A DNA stretch of 64,000 nucleotides from Bhargavaea cecembensis DSE10 (GCF_000348905.1 NZ_AOFT01000001.1:62001-126000), one strand, 5' to 3'. Positions 34,301 to 43,061 are shown, counted from the stretch's first letter. Notes: generated by a model not told the origin, from the sequence alone. A program made the numbers and translations.

Positions 34301-35807
34301 CCCGGTCGGATACGATCCGGATACGGACGGGAATGCGGGCGTGTTCGGATCGCCGGGCTACGGCAAATCCTATACGCTCCAGTCGCTCATCCTTGGCATC
34401 GCCGGCATGAAGTCTCCTGAGGAAGCCAACTTCTACATGCTCGACTTCGGGAACGGTGCCCTCCTTCCGCTACGCCAGCTGCCGCATACTGCGGATTACC
34501 TGACGCTGGACGATGAGCAGAAGCGCGACAAGCTGATCCGGCTGATCAAGAACGAGATCGCCCGCCGCAAAGCCGCATTCCAGAAGGCAGAAGTGAGCAC
34601 GATCGCCATGTACAACCGGATCGCGGAAGATCAGTTCCCGCTGATTTACCTGGCAATCGACAACTACGACATTATCCGGGACGAGATGGAAGAGCTGGAA
34701 ATGCAGATGAACCAGTTCGGCCGCGACGGTCAGTCGCTCGGCATCCATGTCCTGATTGCGGCCACGCGGCCGATGTCCGTCCGCCAGACGCTCATGAACA
34801 ACCTGAAAGTGAAAGTGGTCCACTACCTGATGGATTCTTCGGAGATGTACGGCATCGTCGGCAGGCCGCCATATACGCCTGAGCCGGTCCCGGGCCGCGC
34901 GATCCTCAAGAAGGAAGAGGCCCTGTTCATGCAGATGTTCCTGCCTGCGGACGGCGGAGACGACTTCACCGTTCTGGAAAGCGTGAAGGAAAAGGTCCGG
35001 GGACTGAAGGAGCGCTATGCGGATTACGGAAAGCCGCAGCCGATTCCGATGCTGCCTGCGGAGCTTACTCTGGAGCAGTTCCAGGATATGGCCGCGGGAA
35101 CAGGCGGACCGGGCATCGTGCCTGCCGGCCTGGACGAGGAAGCGGTCCGTCCGGTTGCGATCGACTTCAACCGCAACCGCCATCTCCTCATCATCGGTCT
35201 GGCCCAGCGCGGCAAGACGAACATGATGAAGGTTCTGATCCGTGCGGTCCGCGCCCAGGATACCGGGCCGGTCGCCGTATTCGACTCGTTCGACAGGGGA
35301 CTTTCCGCATTTGCGCAGGATTCCCGCATTACCTATGCCGACACGAAAGAAAGCCTGGAAGCCTGGATTGCGGAAGCGGAGCAGCACTTTGCAGAAGCGG
35401 AGGCGGCCTATGTCGCCTCGATCCGGGAGCCCGGGGCCCAGGTGGAGACAGTGCCGTCCTATCTGTTCATCGACGGCTACTCGAGATTCCTCCAGACTGC
35501 GGATGCCCGCATCCAGGACCGCCTCGCGAAACTGATGAAAAACTATTCACACCTCGGCTTCAATGTCATCGTTTCGAGTTCCAATGCGGAGATCTCGAAA
35601 GGCTATGACGCATTCACCAATGAACTGAAACTCGTCCGGCAGGCCCTCGTGTTCATGAAGAAATCCGAACAGACCATCCTCAACGTTCCGTACGAGCGGA
35701 AAGAGGAAGAGCTGCCGGCCGGATTCGCCCACTATATTCTGAACGGCAAGAGCGCAAAGATCATGACCCCGTTCTGTCTGATGGAGAAGGAGAAAGTACG
35801 ATCATGA
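31326..35807 (+). CDS. essC: type VII secretion motor ATPase EssC/YukBA
   Basis: A 1493-residue motor of the FtsK/SpoIIIE class. Order: N-terminal forkhead-associated-like region (to about 230), two adjacent transmembrane segments (about 245-290), a linker, and three ATPase modules with Walker A motifs GTTGSGKS (about 680), GSPGYGKS (about 1008) and GLAQRGKT (about 1292). Walker B is strong in the first (FLISDEF) and weaker in the others (LAIDNYD, LFIDGYS). It drives substrate export. TTG 31326 is preferred because AAGGTGA lies 5 bases upstream; GTG 31317 overlaps that site. The stop overlaps the esaA start (ATGA). Confidence 0.95.
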   Translation: MQQLWVHYAEHVQRIDFNEYTVKRMTVGPAVGDSITVLDYPFVKGAFRLEGGEDGFSVRDGQGQVGYLTIGSPVSITQKGRVLTLSLRPAPRRSHTYYIGYKDHLTFGSGDPEATVNLMQKAGAGDTGRRFALLKGGGRWYADVEFGCPFYLNGKKQSGSMPLKTGDVILWLGMQIRLTEKDVIELSGPDPFTADLPEFEAPESEVMKSYPVYRRTPRLVYEAPDDKVSLSFPVQEQTDDGRGLWLVILPPLVMLIVMSLVVIFIPRGLFIIISISMFIVTLITSTAQYFRERKRRKLQEEKRRRVYTAYLENMREELHELRGKQERMLRYHYPAFSELKRMTDGLSGRIWEKTRENGDFLHFRLGTGSVKASYSLNLSSGDLANREVDDLIEQSKKMEEVFSELDNAPITADLSKGIIGLFGKEDVIRKEIAQIVGQLSFFHSYHDVRFIYIFENSQYDQVEWMKWLPHFQLPHMHARGLIHDERTRDQLLGSLYEILRERYHHEDRGKVVFTPHLVFIVSDYKLIGEHVILEYLEGKDHEALGISVIFTAGAKERITENVHLLVRYVNDREGDILIRDRVASDTRFRLDGYEPEGDERFARTLRTLDHQVGMTNSLPESVGFLDMYDVTDADDLPILEKWETNQSAKSLAVPVGYKGRDDLLELNLHEKAHGPHGLLAGTTGSGKSEFLQTYILSLAVNFHPHEVAFLLIDYKGGGMAQPFKNIPHLLGTITNIEGSRNFSLRALASIKSELKRRQRLFDRYTVTHIDEYTSLYKNGVAEEPLPHLFLISDEFAELKNEEPDFIRELVSAARIGRSLGVHLILATQKPGGIIDDQIWSNARFRVALKVQDATDSKEILKNGDAAAITVTGRGYLQVGNNEVYELFQSAWSGAPYLTETYEGEDEVAIVTDLGLEPLTGLSVSDGRKSSLTQIEAVTAKIGEAARAAGAGRLSSPWLPPLAGRITSEEAGPFRGKGFAIGIADEPEKQSQYPVGYDPDTDGNAGVFGSPGYGKSYTLQSLILGIAGMKSPEEANFYMLDFGNGALLPLRQLPHTADYLTLDDEQKRDKLIRLIKNEIARRKAAFQKAEVSTIAMYNRIAEDQFPLIYLAIDNYDIIRDEMEELEMQMNQFGRDGQSLGIHVLIAATRPMSVRQTLMNNLKVKVVHYLMDSSEMYGIVGRPPYTPEPVPGRAILKKEEALFMQMFLPADGGDDFTVLESVKEKVRGLKERYADYGKPQPIPMLPAELTLEQFQDMAAGTGGPGIVPAGLDEEAVRPVAIDFNRNRHLLIIGLAQRGKTNMMKVLIRAVRAQDTGPVAVFDSFDRGLSAFAQDSRITYADTKESLEAWIAEAEQHFAEAEAAYVASIREPGAQVETVPSYLFIDGYSRFLQTADARIQDRLAKLMKNYSHLGFNVIVSSSNAEISKGYDAFTNELKLVRQALVFMKKSEQTILNVPYERKEEELPAGFAHYILNGKSAKIMTPFCLMEKEKVRS

Positions 35808-38659
35808 AAAGAAATTACAAGAAACCCGCAGCGATCATCATCGGGCTCATCGTCATCCTGGCACTTCCGGTCGCGTTCTTCGGGTTCATGTCCGGAAATG
35901 TGATGTCATTCGCGGACGCGCCGGAGCGCACGATCGCCGTCGTCAACGAAGACCTGGGCAGTGACCGCGGGGAAGAGCAGGTCGAGATGGGCAGGGAAGT
36001 CGTGTCCATCCTGTCGGAAGACTCATCCTACGAATGGACAGTGACGGGAAGGGGAGCGGCCGAGAACGGCCTGAAGGCCAACCGCTATGACGCCGTCGTC
36101 TACATCCCGTCCGACTTCTCGGAAAAAGTGATGTCCTATGACGAAGCCAACCCCGAGAAGGCAGAGTTCTCCTACCAGGTCCAGAGCCAGAAAAGCGGCA
36201 ACATGAAAGAGACGATCATCGAGGAAATCGACCGCGCGACGGACCGTGTAAACAGCCGGATCGCGACGCTTTACTGGAGCTATGTCGCCTCCGAGATGGA
36301 CCACATCAAAAAGGAATTCAACGCGATCCTTGATAAGGAAAGCGAGTTCCTCGATGCGATGGTCGCCTACTATGAGCCGGGCGCAAACGCCCTGGCCGAC
36401 CAGATGCAGCGCCAGCGCGAACAGGTGGAACAGCTCCGCCAGACCGTCGGTGACGTACACCAGGGCCATGATGAGCGCATCAGCAGCGTCGAGACATTCA
36501 GCAACGAACTCACGAGCTTCATGGGCCATGTCGCGGACTATAAAACATTCCAGCTGGCCCAGCGCAGCATTCTTGAAGAACTTCAGGGCGTCAGCATCGC
36601 GAAGGTACAGGAAGCGGCCGCCAAGCAGACCGAACAGTTCCAGCAGACACTCAGCGAGCTTGAGGAAAACAATGCACAGCTTGCGGCGGAACTGGAGAAG
36701 GTCAACGAGCAGATCGCAGTGAACAAAGAGAAGTTCGACGCGCTCGAGCAGATCCGTCAGGAAAAGGCAGCCAAGCAGGCCGATGAAATTCTGGCCGCAC
36801 AGGGCACCGCAATCGAGCGCTACAATGACTCGATCATCGGCAGCCTTCAGAAAAAGATCCAGGAAGGTGCAGGATCCGCTGTTCCGGAGGCGGGAGGTCC
36901 GGAAGGGCTTCCGGCCAAGGAAGAGCTGGCATCCGCAAAGGAAACGCTTGAACAGCAGGCATCCAAGCCAACTGAAAATCAGGTGCCGTCCTTTGAAGAA
37001 GAAAAGGCGGGCATCAGTGAGCTGGCCGCTTCCATCGAAGGACTGAAGGAACAAATTGCGGCCGAGCAGCCGGAATCCCCGGTTCTTGCAGAGCTGGACG
37101 GGGCTGCCGGGAAACTCGCCGGCATCACCGAAGCGCTCAACGAAAAGACCGCCGCCTTCCAGGGGGAAGGCGGTTCCGAGGCGGAGGCCGCAAAGACTGC
37201 TTCCCATCTGTACAACAACCTGTACAAGGCGTATGAAACACTCCAGAATGCCTATGCGTCCGCACGGCATACGCTGGACGAATATCCTTCCGACACGGTC
37301 GCGGTCGTCCGGGAGATCGAGAAGAAGGAAGCGGGCCTGCTGAAGCATGAGGGGCTGTCGCCGGAGAGGAAGAAGTCCCTTGAGGAGCTGTTCGCCAAGT
37401 CGCCGAATTCCAAAGATCTGGATGCGCTCCTGACTTACCATGCCGCACTTGAGCAGCTTGGTTTCGCACTGGACCAGGGCGTCCAGCGGGAGGGGGCACT
37501 GAAGGATGAAGTCCTGAAAGATGAAATCATCCAGACGCTCACGCAGGACATCGCCGCACTCGGTGAGGAAGAAATGGTTGCCTGGGAGACCGTAGGTGAG
37601 GGCCTTCCGGAGACATCTGCCCGCGTGGAAGAATGGAACTCTTCGTTTGCCGCCATCATGGCAGGCTACGAAAAATCTGTGGGCATCCAGCATGCCGAAC
37701 TCCTCCAGGACTTATACGGCCTGGAAGATCAGGCATCCGCCATCCTGGCTCAGATCCAGAACCCGGGCAACGCCATTCCGGGCGGAGAGCCGGAGCCGGA
37801 CGGTTCCGCAGGACAGGTGGCTTCCACACAGGCCACGATCGGTTCCCAGCTGATCATGCTCAGCAGCACGATGAGCGCCGTGGCGGACCGGCAGGACAGC
37901 ATCGTCAGCTATGCCGCCGACCTCCAGGGCAAGGCCGACGGTTTCGAGCAATCGACGGATGTGTTCAGTGACCGCTGGCAGCAGAATATTGAAGCCATCC
38001 AGGCTTTCAATGAGGACGTCAGAGGCTTCCTCGACAACACCTATGTGGACGGCCAGGAAAACGGCTACGTCTTCGACCACTTCATCAACCCCCTCAGCGT
38101 AAGGGGAGAAGCGGTCGCAGGCGAAAACATGGAAAAGGTCCCGCCGGTCATCCTGTATGTCATCATGCTGATCTCGAGCCTTGCAATCGGCTACTTTGGC
38201 CACCGGATCAAGGACGGCACGCCGCTTCTGCGGACGGCCATGCCGGCACTTCTCGGACTGATCAGCGGGCTGATCATCAGCCTGTACAGCGTCAACATGT
38301 ATGTGCTCAATGACCATCGTGCCATTGAGTGGACCATCTTCACCATCCTGGTCGTCATTGCAGGCTCCGCGCTTGTGACGGCTGCGCTCGATGCCGGAGA
38401 GACGATCGGCTGGATCGCGGCGATCGTCCTCATGGCAGTCTACATCGCGCCGCTCCTCATTCTCGGTGTGCCGGAAGCGAACATTCCGGACCTTCTGTCT
38501 CCGGTCTACCTGTCGATCAAGTATGACCCGGTGACCCTCTTTGACACCGGGGCGGCCATTGCCGGAATCGCGGCTGTGCTGTTCCTCGTGGCCGTGTATG
38601 CGGTAAAGCGCTGGAAAAGCAGTGAAACCGCAGGGGAGGAAGAGGCGTATGAAGCATAA
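35804..38659 (+). CDS. esaA: type VII secretion protein EsaA/YueB
   Basis: A 951-residue membrane protein. One N-terminal helix (about 10-30), a long extracellular region of about 740 residues with strong coiled-coil segments (many Glu, Gln, Lys, Ala heptads between 190 and 330 and again near 500-600), then five to six C-terminal helices from about 777. This matches YueB/EsaA, which reaches through the cell wall; in Bacillus subtilis YueB is the receptor of phage SPP1. It overlaps essC by 4 bases and essA by 11 bases, so it is inside one translational unit. Confidence 0.93.
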   Translation: MKRNYKKPAAIIIGLIVILALPVAFFGFMSGNVMSFADAPERTIAVVNEDLGSDRGEEQVEMGREVVSILSEDSSYEWTVTGRGAAENGLKANRYDAVVYIPSDFSEKVMSYDEANPEKAEFSYQVQSQKSGNMKETIIEEIDRATDRVNSRIATLYWSYVASEMDHIKKEFNAILDKESEFLDAMVAYYEPGANALADQMQRQREQVEQLRQTVGDVHQGHDERISSVETFSNELTSFMGHVADYKTFQLAQRSILEELQGVSIAKVQEAAAKQTEQFQQTLSELEENNAQLAAELEKVNEQIAVNKEKFDALEQIRQEKAAKQADEILAAQGTAIERYNDSIIGSLQKKIQEGAGSAVPEAGGPEGLPAKEELASAKETLEQQASKPTENQVPSFEEEKAGISELAASIEGLKEQIAAEQPESPVLAELDGAAGKLAGITEALNEKTAAFQGEGGSEAEAAKTASHLYNNLYKAYETLQNAYASARHTLDEYPSDTVAVVREIEKKEAGLLKHEGLSPERKKSLEELFAKSPNSKDLDALLTYHAALEQLGFALDQGVQREGALKDEVLKDEIIQTLTQDIAALGEEEMVAWETVGEGLPETSARVEEWNSSFAAIMAGYEKSVGIQHAELLQDLYGLEDQASAILAQIQNPGNAIPGGEPEPDGSAGQVASTQATIGSQLIMLSSTMSAVADRQDSIVSYAADLQGKADGFEQSTDVFSDRWQQNIEAIQAFNEDVRGFLDNTYVDGQENGYVFDHFINPLSVRGEAVAGENMEKVPPVILYVIMLISSLAIGYFGHRIKDGTPLLRTAMPALLGLISGLIISLYSVNMYVLNDHRAIEWTIFTILVVIAGSALVTAALDAGETIGWIAAIVLMAVYIAPLLILGVPEANIPDLLSPVYLSIKYDPVTLFDTGAAIAGIAAVLFLVAVYAVKRWKSSETAGEEEAYEA

Positions 38660-39203
38660 GCGCAATCTTGCGCTTGTCCTGCTTGCAGGAACCGTCATTG
38701 CCGCACAGCCCGTATCAGCAGACGAACCGGAGGAAAATCCGGCCGAAACATTGGATCCATTTGAATACAAGGAACTCGAGTTCAGGAAAAAGACGGAATA
38801 TCTCCATGACCGCGGTCAGGTCGAGATGAAAAACACCATCTCTGAAGCGCAGATCAATCTCGACTTCTCGGAAGAAGTCCGCATCCCGTCACCGATCGAA
38901 GTCTCAGAACTGTTCCTTGAGCCGGGCAGGTCCGAAACCGGCACGGCCGCCGCCAAAGCGGCTGAGCTCGGGCTGTTCACGGAAGAGGCCCCGGTCTCCG
39001 AAGAAGCCGCCGCCAAAGAGCCGCAGCAGGCTGCGGAGGAGCAGTCAGAGGGCACACCGGTCCGGAACTGGATCTTCATCGGCGTCATTGTACTGGCAGT
39101 CGCAGGGCTGTTCGCCTTCGTCGTTCCGGCCCTTCTGAAGGGCGGGGGCGGCGGTGCACAGCCGGAGAGAAGAAGAAAAGAAACGGAGGGGAACATTGCA
39201 TGA
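38649..39203 (+). CDS. essA: type VII secretion protein EssA/YueC
   Basis: A 184-residue protein with a signal-like N-terminal hydrophobic segment (LALVLLAGTVIAAQPVSA), a polar region with FEYKELEFRKKTEYLHDRG and an Ala/Glu-rich stretch, one transmembrane helix near 140-160, and a short Lys/Arg-rich tail after a glycine run. This is the EssA/YueC arrangement, a small membrane component of the Ess/Yuk machine. ATG 38649 follows GGGGAGGAAGAGG; the frame extends 9 codons upstream inside esaA without a site. It overlaps the DUF5082 gene (ATGA), linking core machine and effector genes in one operon. Confidence 0.85.
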   Translation: MKHKRNLALVLLAGTVIAAQPVSADEPEENPAETLDPFEYKELEFRKKTEYLHDRGQVEMKNTISEAQINLDFSEEVRIPSPIEVSELFLEPGRSETGTAAAKAAELGLFTEEAPVSEEAAAKEPQQAAEEQSEGTPVRNWIFIGVIVLAVAGLFAFVVPALLKGGGGGAQPERRRKETEGNIA

Positions 39204-39556
39204 TTGGCTACTACCTGATGCTGATTGAGCTGAAAAGGCAGCAGATCCGGCGGCTGAACACATGCCAGGGGGAACTGCAGGGGAAACAGGGCGAATTCCA
39301 GCAGAATGAGCCGAAGTGCATGGAGCCTGAACTGACAACGAAGACGTGGCACGGAAACCTTGCCACGGCCTTTGATGAAATCCGGGAAACGGGCATCAAG
39401 ACTCCTTACCAGGACGTGTCCGGCCCCCAGTTTGATGCGGCCTATTCGGCCATCTCCGCAAAAATTGCGGAGCTTGAAGCAGAAATCGCCTCGCTTGAGG
39501 CCATTGTCGCCCAACTGCGGGCTGCAGAGGCTGCGGCAAGAGCAGCCAATTCCTGA
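39200..39556 (+). CDS. DUF5082 (YwqH-like) LXG-associated helical protein
   Basis: A 118-residue protein that is almost wholly helical (starts MIGYYLMLIELKRQQIRRL, ends with an Ala/Glu coiled coil) and matches the DUF5082/YwqH pattern. In Bacillus these genes lie directly upstream of LXG toxin genes, and small helical partners of this kind bind the LXG domain and help present it for type VII export. It overlaps essA by 4 bases and is followed after 15 bases by the DUF5344 gene, the same ywqH-ywqI-LXG order known in Bacillus. Function is inferred from context and family. Confidence 0.8.
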   Translation: MIGYYLMLIELKRQQIRRLNTCQGELQGKQGEFQQNEPKCMEPELTTKTWHGNLATAFDEIRETGIKTPYQDVSGPQFDAAYSAISAKIAELEAEIASLEAIVAQLRAAEAAARAANS

Positions 39557-39571
39557 TAAGGAGGATCACCG

Positions 39572-39898
39572 ATGACAGAAATCAAAATGGTCTATGATGA
39601 AATCCATCCCGTGATCGATGAGCTGTCGGGCAAGGCAAATGCACTGGACCCGTCGGCCCCCGAACCGATCTCGGGCAATACGTTGGATGTGGCCGACAAG
39701 CTGAACGAGCTGATGACGCATCTTGAGCAGATGCTGATCCGTTACAGGACCGTCCTTCAGACGAATATCGAGACCACAAAGAACTCCGTGGAGTTCATGG
39801 AAGAGACCGACAACCAGGTGGCCACTGCCATCGACGGAAGCGGCGGATCCTCCGGCGGCCCGGCGCCGCACAGGAACGGTCCTGTGCCGATCCGGTAA
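39572..39898 (+). CDS. DUF5344 (YwqI-like) LXG-associated protein
   Basis: A 108-residue protein: a WXG100-like helical pair (residues 1-85, MTEIKMVYDEIHPVIDEL and LNELMTHLEQMLIRYRTVL) followed by a Gly/Ser/Pro-rich tail. It matches the DUF5344/YwqI group. With the DUF5082 protein it is expected to act as an export partner of the LXG toxin encoded 18 bases downstream. The ATG is 6 bases after AAGGAGGATC. I saw no catalytic motif. Confidence 0.78.
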   Translation: MTEIKMVYDEIHPVIDELSGKANALDPSAPEPISGNTLDVADKLNELMTHLEQMLIRYRTVLQTNIETTKNSVEFMEETDNQVATAIDGSGGSSGGPAPHRNGPVPIR

Positions 39899-39916
39899 CC
39901 GGGGGAGGAGAATCCG

Positions 39917-41473
39917 ATGAAGATATTGGACGTCACACCGTTCCAGGAAGGGCTGTCCCGGAATCAGGAAACACTGACGCGCATACAGGAAGAGATGGAT
40001 GCCATCCGGACCGCTGCCCAGCAGCTTTCCGACCTGGGCGATTCCCTGACCGGAGAGGGCGGAGAATCGATCAAAGCCTTCTACCGGGAATGCCATCTGC
40101 CGCTGCTTGAGACATTCGCGGATTTCAAGAGCACGTTTGAGACGACGATGAACAGCATCAAGTCTGCACAGGAAACGCTCGAGCCGGCACCCGACGGCTA
40201 CATCAAGGAGAGCTTTTTAGAAGGGGAAGTCGAAACCGGCCTGACCACCATCTCAACGACCACCACCAACCTGACCTCGGACGCAAACGGCATCATGGAC
40301 TCCGTCGCCGACATCGTGGCACTTCCGCATCTGAACGACAGTGAAGTCCAGGAGGGTGTTCGGGACGCCAGGAAGAAGAAGGATGACACGGTCACAGACC
40401 TGAATGAGTTTGATTCCACGCAGACGAATTCGCTGACCTCCATTGAAAATGACATTCTTCGGATGGAGCTGTGGGTGCTGGACCTGGAAGGCGCCATGCA
40501 GGACGGCCTGTCTCCGGTGGACTTCCCGGCGGAAGATTGGGCGGCCTTTGCAGAGATGCATCCATTGAACACCGGCCAGAACCACGTGCCGATCGAAACA
40601 GAGACGGTTGAGGACAAGGAAGAGTCCGGAGAGTCCGGGGATGTTGCAGGCACAACTGTCAATATGGCGAGTCTTTCAAATGCAGTCCAAACAGCATCGA
40701 AGGTCGTCGAAGAAGTGAATAAGGGCGAAGGCTTTATGTCTGCTTTTGCTTTGATCAGAGCGGGCCGGCATGGAGGCATATCCACCTCACAACATCCTCT
40801 TTCGAAAGGGGGGACCGGTTACCGTATCAACGCGACACCAAATGCGATGCAGCGACTTAATATACCGTATAGTCCGAAGGATGTGCGTGACGGTCAGGTC
40901 ATGCTGAAATATGCGACAACCAAACCTGGACAGAGCGGATGGTCCTCAGCGGGTGAAAGGGCTAAACAGGCTCACCCGTCATTGGAGCAGTTTGCGGGAA
41001 CCAAGACCACACCTGGTCAGAAAGCAAAGGTTGTAGGAACAGCAACGCTTAAGGGAACGACCGGGGCTTTCAAAGACCTGGTGGACGTCAAGGGGATCAG
41101 GGACGAATTCAAACGAGTTCCGCAGGGTGGCAAAATTAATGCGGCAAGCGGAATTATCCGTGGGGCCGGGAAAGCGCTTGGTCCTGTAGGTGCAGCCTTC
41201 AGCTATAACACGAACTACCAGAATGCCGCGGCCAGCGGTCTCACCGGAGCAGAAGCCCATGCAAGGGCAGCAAAGGACACAGCCATTGATACGGCAGTCG
41301 GGGGAGCTGTTCAGGCAGGTTTCACTGCAGCCGGGACCGCACTAATTCCGATTCCGGGCGTTGGTACTGCTGTCGGAATGGGGCTGGGTATACTGGCAAA
41401 CGCAGGTCTCAACATGGAGATTGGTGATTCAGGAAAATCTGCAATGGATCATATAAAGGGTTGGTTCAGTTGA
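39917..41473 (+). CDS. LXG domain polymorphic toxin with glycine-zipper C-terminus
   Basis: A 518-residue type VII effector. Residues 1-215 form the LXG domain (MKILDVTPFQEGLSRNQETL, with LTGEGGESIKAFYRE), needed for export. Residues 216-250 are an acidic linker. The C-terminal part has no recognised nuclease or NADase motif but contains YRINATPNAMQRLNIPYSP, then an Ala/Gly-rich segment with GLTGAEAHARAAKDTAIDTA and a hydrophobic glycine zipper (AVGGAVQAGFTAAGTALI, PGVGTAVGMGLGILANAGLN), ending MDHIKGWFS. This suggests a membrane-inserting, depolarising toxin. Membrane proteins encoded directly downstream are the likely immunity proteins. GC content falls from the linker onward. Confidence 0.85.
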   Translation: MKILDVTPFQEGLSRNQETLTRIQEEMDAIRTAAQQLSDLGDSLTGEGGESIKAFYRECHLPLLETFADFKSTFETTMNSIKSAQETLEPAPDGYIKESFLEGEVETGLTTISTTTTNLTSDANGIMDSVADIVALPHLNDSEVQEGVRDARKKKDDTVTDLNEFDSTQTNSLTSIENDILRMELWVLDLEGAMQDGLSPVDFPAEDWAAFAEMHPLNTGQNHVPIETETVEDKEESGESGDVAGTTVNMASLSNAVQTASKVVEEVNKGEGFMSAFALIRAGRHGGISTSQHPLSKGGTGYRINATPNAMQRLNIPYSPKDVRDGQVMLKYATTKPGQSGWSSAGERAKQAHPSLEQFAGTKTTPGQKAKVVGTATLKGTTGAFKDLVDVKGIRDEFKRVPQGGKINAASGIIRGAGKALGPVGAAFSYNTNYQNAAASGLTGAEAHARAAKDTAIDTAVGGAVQAGFTAAGTALIPIPGVGTAVGMGLGILANAGLNMEIGDSGKSAMDHIKGWFS

Positions 41474-41486
41474 TGGAGGACAGAAA

Positions 41487-42296
41487 ATGAACAACTTGGA
41501 TTACGGAAAATTTGCTGTCCTACGAAGACCGCTAGAGTCCGGTCTGCAAAGTCCTATGAACTTGTCCGGAATCCTGGTGTTAGGAGCATTTTTACAAGCT
41601 GGATTATACGCCTTGGAATTTTATGTAGTCGGATATTCCACTGCTCATCCTTTTAAAACGGAGATCCTTAAGTGGCACTTTTGGATTAGTGTAATTTTAG
41701 TCGTGCTAGGCGTCGTTTTTGCGATTCCTTTTGTGTATAGGAAGTTAGAGAGATCCCAGTATTTGATCAGTATTTTATACTCCCAAAACCTATTTGGTGT
41801 TTCTGCTTATATCTTGGCATTATTTGCTGTCACAGACATCGATGCCGGTTTATCCGATGATTCGATGATGACATTCACCGAGGTGACCTTGCTTACAAGT
41901 ATTTTTGTATTTGTGCTGACGTTCTTTCGGTATATATGGAAAATCAGGAAAGGAGATTACCGCCTAGGCTCAAGAAGTGAACAGATACGAAAGAAGTTCG
42001 AATATAAGTCCTCCTTGCCTGCGGCTACCGTTGCCGGTCTTGGCCTCTTCTTTATCCTCCAATATGTTTTGAGAAACCTGGGATTAGGAGATCCAAACCA
42101 GCTCATCATCATTTTCATTGGTTTTGCTGTGTTTTACACGATGTGTTTTGTGCTTCCGGAGCAACTCATCATTTTGTACTGCAAACTGCGTTTCAGAAGC
42201 TTCAACTTTGAGGGGCGCCCATTTTTGGATGAACCAGCAGATAATGGAGATGAAGAAGAAGCGAGAGCACTATTTGGTGATTCGTATCACAAATAA
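41487..42296 (+). CDS. six-helix membrane protein, candidate immunity protein A
   Basis: A 269-residue protein with six predicted helices, starting 13 bases after the LXG toxin stop (ribosome site GGAGGAC). It shares a family pattern with two genes downstream: LRRPLESGLQSP at the N-terminus, HFW, VYRKLERSQYLISIL-SQN, GDYRLGSRSE, EYKSSLPAA-AGLG and FVLPEQLIILYCK. It has a unique acidic C-terminal tail of about 30 residues. Position next to a presumed membrane-active toxin, and repetition of the family, point to immunity. The family resembles the arrangement of Staphylococcus DUF443 immunity proteins, but I cannot claim homology. Codon use is more AT-rich than in the neighbours. Confidence 0.7.
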   Translation: MNNLDYGKFAVLRRPLESGLQSPMNLSGILVLGAFLQAGLYALEFYVVGYSTAHPFKTEILKWHFWISVILVVLGVVFAIPFVYRKLERSQYLISILYSQNLFGVSAYILALFAVTDIDAGLSDDSMMTFTEVTLLTSIFVFVLTFFRYIWKIRKGDYRLGSRSEQIRKKFEYKSSLPAATVAGLGLFFILQYVLRNLGLGDPNQLIIIFIGFAVFYTMCFVLPEQLIILYCKLRFRSFNFEGRPFLDEPADNGDEEEARALFGDSYHK

Positions 42297-42375
42297 CAAA
42301 TGATCTTCTTAAGAGAGAAAAAGTCATAATTGGACTCACCCATATGCAGGGAGTGCTAAGGGGAAATTCTAAGTG

Positions 42376-42569
42376 ATGAACACCTCCCCATCTCAAGATT
42401 CAGAAGAGATTTCTATTATATTCAGAAGACCGCTTGAATCAGGTCGCCAAAGTCCGGCCAACTTAGCAGGGAATTCCTGTTCTATGTGATGCTATTCATT
42501 TTGCCGGAGCAGCTGGTGATCCTTTACTGTAAATTCCGATTCAAGAATTTTAACTATTACACGAGATAA
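42376..42569 (+). pseudogene. internally deleted copy of the immunity-like membrane protein
   Basis: From ATG 42376 (with AAGGGG upstream) the frame reads through RRPLESGRQSPANLAGN, the family N-terminus, then hits a stop at 42490. From 42474 in another frame the sequence gives FLFYVMLFILPEQLVILYC and ends FNYYTR at the stop 42567, which is the family C-terminus. Relative to the intact copy at 44111 about 185 internal codons are missing, with a frame change at the join (near 42472-42474). It is a decayed paralogue, nearest to the 44111 copy. Confidence 0.88.
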
Positions 42570-42605
42570 TCATTAACAAAAACATCCGGAAAGGGAAGTG
42601 GGGAC

Positions 42606-43061
42606 ATGGCGATTGAACGGCGCCCGCTCGTCTTTGATCACGTGCTGACGTATCGGACGGAACAGCGGAAAACGGACTGGCAGGAACCTCTTGGTCTGCT
42701 GGAGTCATTCGTGCTCGACAAAGGGGTCTACAAGAACGGGCCGGCTTTCTTCACATTCGTGCCGGAACCGGAAGATGAATCAACTGGCACCTTCACCTAT
42801 TATCAGCCGGTCAACGGTCCGCTGGATACCGGAGGGGACAATGGCTTCGGATACGAGGCGCGTTTCCATTCCGGGGATGCGCTGGTCATGCGCCAGGCGG
42901 AGCAGGAAGCCGACTTTGACGCGGCTTACGTAAAGGTTCAGGACGCTGCCGTACAGGAAGGGCTTGTCCTTGGCGAAACGTACTACTGTGTCCTGCTCGA
43001 TGTGTATGGAGACATCATGATCGACCTTGTCGTACCGCTGGAAGGCGGTCGTGCAGAATGA
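42606..43061 (+). CDS. DUF5085-like accessory protein, copy 1
   Basis: A 151-residue soluble protein starting MAIERRPLVFDHVLTYRTEQ, with NGPAFFTFVPEPEDESTGTFTY split over two predicted strands and ending YYCVLLDVYGDIMIDLVVPL. The alternating strand-helix pattern and repeated FF/PEPE segment recall DUF5085 proteins found in LXG loci of Bacillales, but I am not certain of the family. The ATG follows AAGTGGGGAC. Its stop overlaps the next start (ATGA), so it is coupled to copy 2. GC content returns to the level of the core locus here. The role could be chaperone, adaptor or immunity. Confidence 0.6.
   Translation: MAIERRPLVFDHVLTYRTEQRKTDWQEPLGLLESFVLDKGVYKNGPAFFTFVPEPEDESTGTFTYYQPVNGPLDTGGDNGFGYEARFHSGDALVMRQAEQEADFDAAYVKVQDAAVQEGLVLGETYYCVLLDVYGDIMIDLVVPLEGGRAE

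Noticed and set aside
36023-37693. 556-codon minus-strand frame inside esaA
   Set aside because: A shadow of the coiled-coil coding sequence on the plus strand; Cys/Leu/Phe-rich composition is not protein-like.
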